Assembly: GCA_037783545.1 (NCBI GenBank)
Contig: JBBELK010000525.1
Location: 1,860,001-1,924,000, forward strand
Reading direction: 5' to 3'
Length of the DNA stretch: 64,000 nucleotides
From: Henricia sp. BOLD:AAB3569
Lineage: Eukaryota; Echinodermata; Asteroidea; Spinulosida; Echinasteridae
The notes beneath the pieces were generated by a model. That model did not search any database. It was given only the letters and a program-made list of their open reading frames with translations, and was not told where the DNA came from. The translations under genes and the position numbers were made by a program. The number at the start of each line of letters is the position of its first letter. Positions within the stretch are counted from its first letter, which is position 1. This document shows, one piece after another, positions 60,871-64,000 of this stretch.

Positions 60871-61330
60871 AGCTTGCACCGTTTTGAGATATGAATTGTT
60901 GAAATAATAATCTTTGAAATCTTGTAATGTGACACCTGTGACGACATCATGACGTCACAATTTTGTGCACAAATTGTTGAACAATATGTTGAACATCAAG
61001 TTCTTAAATGTGGCGAAGGAATCATACCAATATCTGTTGTAGTTTTCAAGATACAGCATTTTAAAACATCTCAGCTCCAAATTTGCGTAATTTGACACCA
61101 CATTACGTAACCACCGTCCATGTCATGACGTCACCAATGGTATAGTCAAAAGGTCCACATGTGTGGAAACATTTCGTTCCGTAGAAATATGGTCAAATTC
61201 ACTACCACTTTGAATCTATTTGCATTAAAAATGCTAAAAATTTGCACATTTTCGAAGAACTTCCGGTTTGGACCGGAAGTAGGCGTCACACAGGGGTCAT
61301 GACATCGTATGATTTGTTCAGTTCATTTAG
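60865..61330 (+). repeat. Diverged member of the TGACGTCA repeat
   Basis: It shares GTTGATAGCTTG(C/A)ACCGTTT, ATATGAATTGTTGAAATAAT and GTAATGTGACACC with 62980-63835, and has TGACGTCA at 60951 and 61125. Confidence 0.65.
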
Positions 61331-62026
61331 ACTTATCATGTTGTGAAAGAATTGTTCAAGTATCTATAATTATAATTTAGGCAGTTTCAACCCTTTTATT
61401 TTAAAGCCCACATCGATTTAAAATCAGTGTCAATTGAAAGAGTGGTTATTGACTAGAAGAAATCTGTTTATTTTTTTCAAATCGGGTTTTGCATTGCGAA
61501 GCTACAGTCGGTTTGGATAATTGAAAGTATTTACTTTAATTAAATGATGCAAGACATTGTAATAATCAAACCTGCTTAACTACAGATAATTAGTTTATAT
61601 TGAAATCCCATAACTTGCATAATTTATGCAAAAATGTTGATTGTTAAGGGAACCTTATTTTTCCCCAATTAATGTTGAAAAATAGATTGATAAGAGATAC
61701 TGATATAATCAAATCTGTCTATTGTCAAGATTGGGACTTGCATCAATAATTTAATTGACATAATCAATCACTGTATGTGTTAATTACCAAGCCAATACTA
61801 TTTTGGAGAGGTGTGGATTGAGGGCAGCAAAAAAGAATGACAGGAAGCGCATCCACACACAAACTGTACAACTTTCCAAATTGCTTACAAAGTTACATTA
61901 AATACAAAACAGAGAAGAGAATGACGTATTATTCTTCAGAGATAAATAATTTATGTTTTGATCAAAACAAACGGATGTGGAGCCTAGAGGTTATATTTAA
62001 ATCTTTACAAATAATAGTAATTACAG
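61331..62026. other. Noncoding
   Basis: AT-rich, with short open frames but no splice-supported exon. Confidence 0.4.
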
Positions 62027-62119
62027 ATGTTACTACGGGCAGGAGGCTCAACTATGGATGACGATTCTGCATCATCAAGGGACTCGTACTACCCTTTTTC
62101 ATCTTCAGGCTCACTGGTG
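62027..62119 (+). CDS. Candidate coding exon, partial gene
   Basis: The stretch begins after an acceptor-like TTACAG and ends at a consensus donor CTGGTG|GTATGT. It reads 31 codons without a stop, including MDDDSASSRDSYYPFSSSG. An ATG at 62054 could make it a first exon. I do not recognise the product, and no further exon is evident in the last 1.9 kb, which is repetitive. Confidence 0.3.
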
Positions 62120-63011
62120 GTATGTCACAGGACGAGGACCACAGAAAAGCTGCAAAAATAATTGACAAAGAATAATATTACTCAACAAATTATTTGCCTT
62201 CATTTGTTAAGTAACAACTAAATATCTTTAATTGGTGTATCTGATATCACGTATTGTCTTTGAATGTTAATAAATTCAATATCAGTTACAAAATTGGCAC
62301 ACAATTTTGCACAGATTGACGTAAAACGCAGGTTTTCTAACGCTGCATCATTGCTTGTTTCACGGGAATTACGAGATCATCGCGTATGCAGTGGGCACAC
62401 CACCGCCGTACGTCCCGGCCCTACACACGGCGTGGAACTCGGTCGTACGTCGGTGTGGACATTGCACGCGAGCGAAGTCTCGGATTCCTGCTCAACATGC
62501 CCTCCTAAAAGTACATTTTTGCGACAAATGGTAGGCCTTACGGACTTTTTGTCAGTATGGTAGGATTGTTTAATGTCTACTTTTGTATACATACCTTGTC
62601 GCTTGGTGATTCACGTTGATTATGGATCGCTTTATGGACGAGAAAAAAATGTTTTTGATCGCAAAAGTTGCAACCCGCGGTCGATTTTGTACGCGAATGG
62701 ACCCCAGGCTAGCTGGAAGCATACTCTTTTCCGATGATGACGTTTCTAAGCCAACCGGCCAATCAGAACGCGCAAATCTTTACCCGAAGTGTTCCGATCT
62801 TATTTAGCCCGATTCGTTTTAGCGTTGAAGTGTGTACCACTGACACGAACTCGCCGGAAGTTGTGTGTGCCCATAGGAATGTGCAGTAACCACGGGGGCT
62901 GTGTGTGGAGTATATGGGGCTCTCTGTTTACGATAACAGAAGTAGTCCGTCTGTGGAACAGTATTACGGTTCTTGAGATATGAATTTTGAAAATAATAAC
63001 CTTTGAATTTT
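62120..63011. other. Possible intron of a + strand gene
   Basis: GC-richer around 62330-62480, with CGTACG-containing arms (GCCGTACGTCCCGGCCC and GGTCGTACGTC). No exon was recognised. Confidence 0.35.
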
Positions 63012-63835
63012 TGTAATTTGACACCTGATGACGTCATGATACTATACATGCTGGTGAAAGTCTGCCGTAGGGCCTATGTCTGTATCTAATTTACTAACGA
63101 TTCAGCTTGGTTTGATGGGCATTGTTACTGGTAAGTGTAAAAACTGAGATTTCCGTTTTCGTTGAACTTTGACCTCCAATTGACCCCAGAAGGAAGGGTC
63201 AGATGAAAATGCCCACACAAAGAAAGTTGTAGCACAGAATGTCATCTATAAACCTGCCAAATACGAAGATCCTGGGTCACGTGGTTTTCGAGACGGAAGC
63301 ATTTTAAAATATGCATATTTTGGTTTTTTGGGAGGTGTAATTTGATACTTGATGACGTCACGATGACGTCACGCTTGATGCCATCATAATATTAAACACG
63401 CTGGTGAAAGTCTGCTATAGGACCTATGCCTGTACTAAGTTTCTTAAAGATTCAGCATGGTTTGATGGGCATTGTTGCTCAATAAGTGCAAAAATTGAGA
63501 TTTTCGTTTTCGTTGAACTTTGACCTCAGATTGACCCCAGAAGGAAGGGTCAGATGAAAATGCCCACACGAAGAAAATTGTAGGCCATGATCTGATATAT
63601 AAGCCTGTCAAATACGAAGATCATGGGTCACGTGGTTTTCCAGACGGAAGCATTTTAAAACATGCATATTTTGGTCATTTTTGGTTTGTAATTTGATACC
63701 TAATGACGTCACAATGACGTCACACTTGTATGCACATCTTCACATTGGGGTTGATGTTCCTACCAAGTTTTAAGTTGATAGCTTGAACCGTTTGGAAGAA
63801 AACCTCTGGAAACGTTTGAGTGGAAAAAGAAGAAA
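63012..63835 (+). repeat. Tandem units with TGACGTCA sites
   Basis: Units start at TAATTTGA(C/T)ACC at 63014, 63338 and 63689 (spacing 324 and 351 bp). Each carries GCTGGTGAAAGTCTGC, GGTTTGATGGGCATTG, TTGAACTTTGACCTC and GACCCCAGAAGGAAGGGTCA. The third unit is partial. A diverged copy lies at 60865-61330. Confidence 0.9.
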
Positions 63836-63863
63836 AAGAAAAGGGAAAAAAAAAAAAAAAAAA

Positions 63864-64000
63864 ACTAGAGGTATGACGTTTGTTGTTACAAACGCCAGGT
63901 GATCGGGGTAAATGAACATTTTGTGATGAATTTCAGACGTCGTTATCACCTGTGGAATGGCAAAAATGGAAGTTCAGCAGCCGATTTCACGAAACTTTAC
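63864..64000 (+). repeat. 137-bp direct repeat, copy 2
   Basis: It is the partner of 60575-60711 and follows a poly(A) run (63848-63863). It continues beyond the window. Confidence 0.95.
63975..64000. repeat. Family I foldback, copy 3 (cut by window end)
   Basis: CAGCAGCCGATTTCACGAAA begins the element and the window ends inside it. Confidence 0.75.

Overview
The window is eukaryotic nuclear DNA from an intron-rich animal. A 778-codon reading frame can be assembled from 21 minus-strand exons. Its protein follows vertebrate SGSM3 (small G protein signalling modulator 3, also RUTBC3) from end to end. The DNA between exons is packed with short palindromic transposons. Fibrinogen-domain genes, abundant short foldback elements and tRNA-derived repeats fit a marine invertebrate deuterostome, most likely an echinoderm. 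The species call is inference; the gene calls are read from the sequence.

Layout. Positions 1-7.1 kb hold a secreted fibrinogen-related (FReD) gene on the + strand (3257-5249), flanked by inverted copies of one repeat (about 600-1435 and 6605-7040). A frameshifted fragment of a paralogous first exon lies at 9366-9560. An intronless gene for a linker-histone H1-like protein sits at 10734-11447. From 11.7 to 20 kb there are mainly nested foldback elements and a few weak exon candidates. From 20.1 to 59.2 kb the SGSM3 gene runs on the minus strand: exon 1 at 59170-59218, exon 21 at 20110-20308, and the last few residues possibly at 15703-15840. Its introns carry more than 25 recognisable repeats, including a tandem array of about 13 tRNA-like units (20410-21370). 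From 60 to 64 kb there are more foldbacks, a 137-bp direct repeat, tandem units rich in TGACGTCA, and one possible + strand exon (62027-62119).

Function. SGSM3 is predicted to be a Rab GTPase-activating adaptor with TBC, SH3 and RUN domains. Both catalytic fingers of the TBC domain are present. The FReD protein is probably a secreted lectin-like molecule, and the H1-like protein a chromatin linker protein. The three genes have no evident shared pathway. The window is most unusual for how its transposons are arranged: many are near-perfect hairpins, several are nested, and some lie 11-43 bp from SGSM3 splice sites. I did not find a convincing new multi-gene system.
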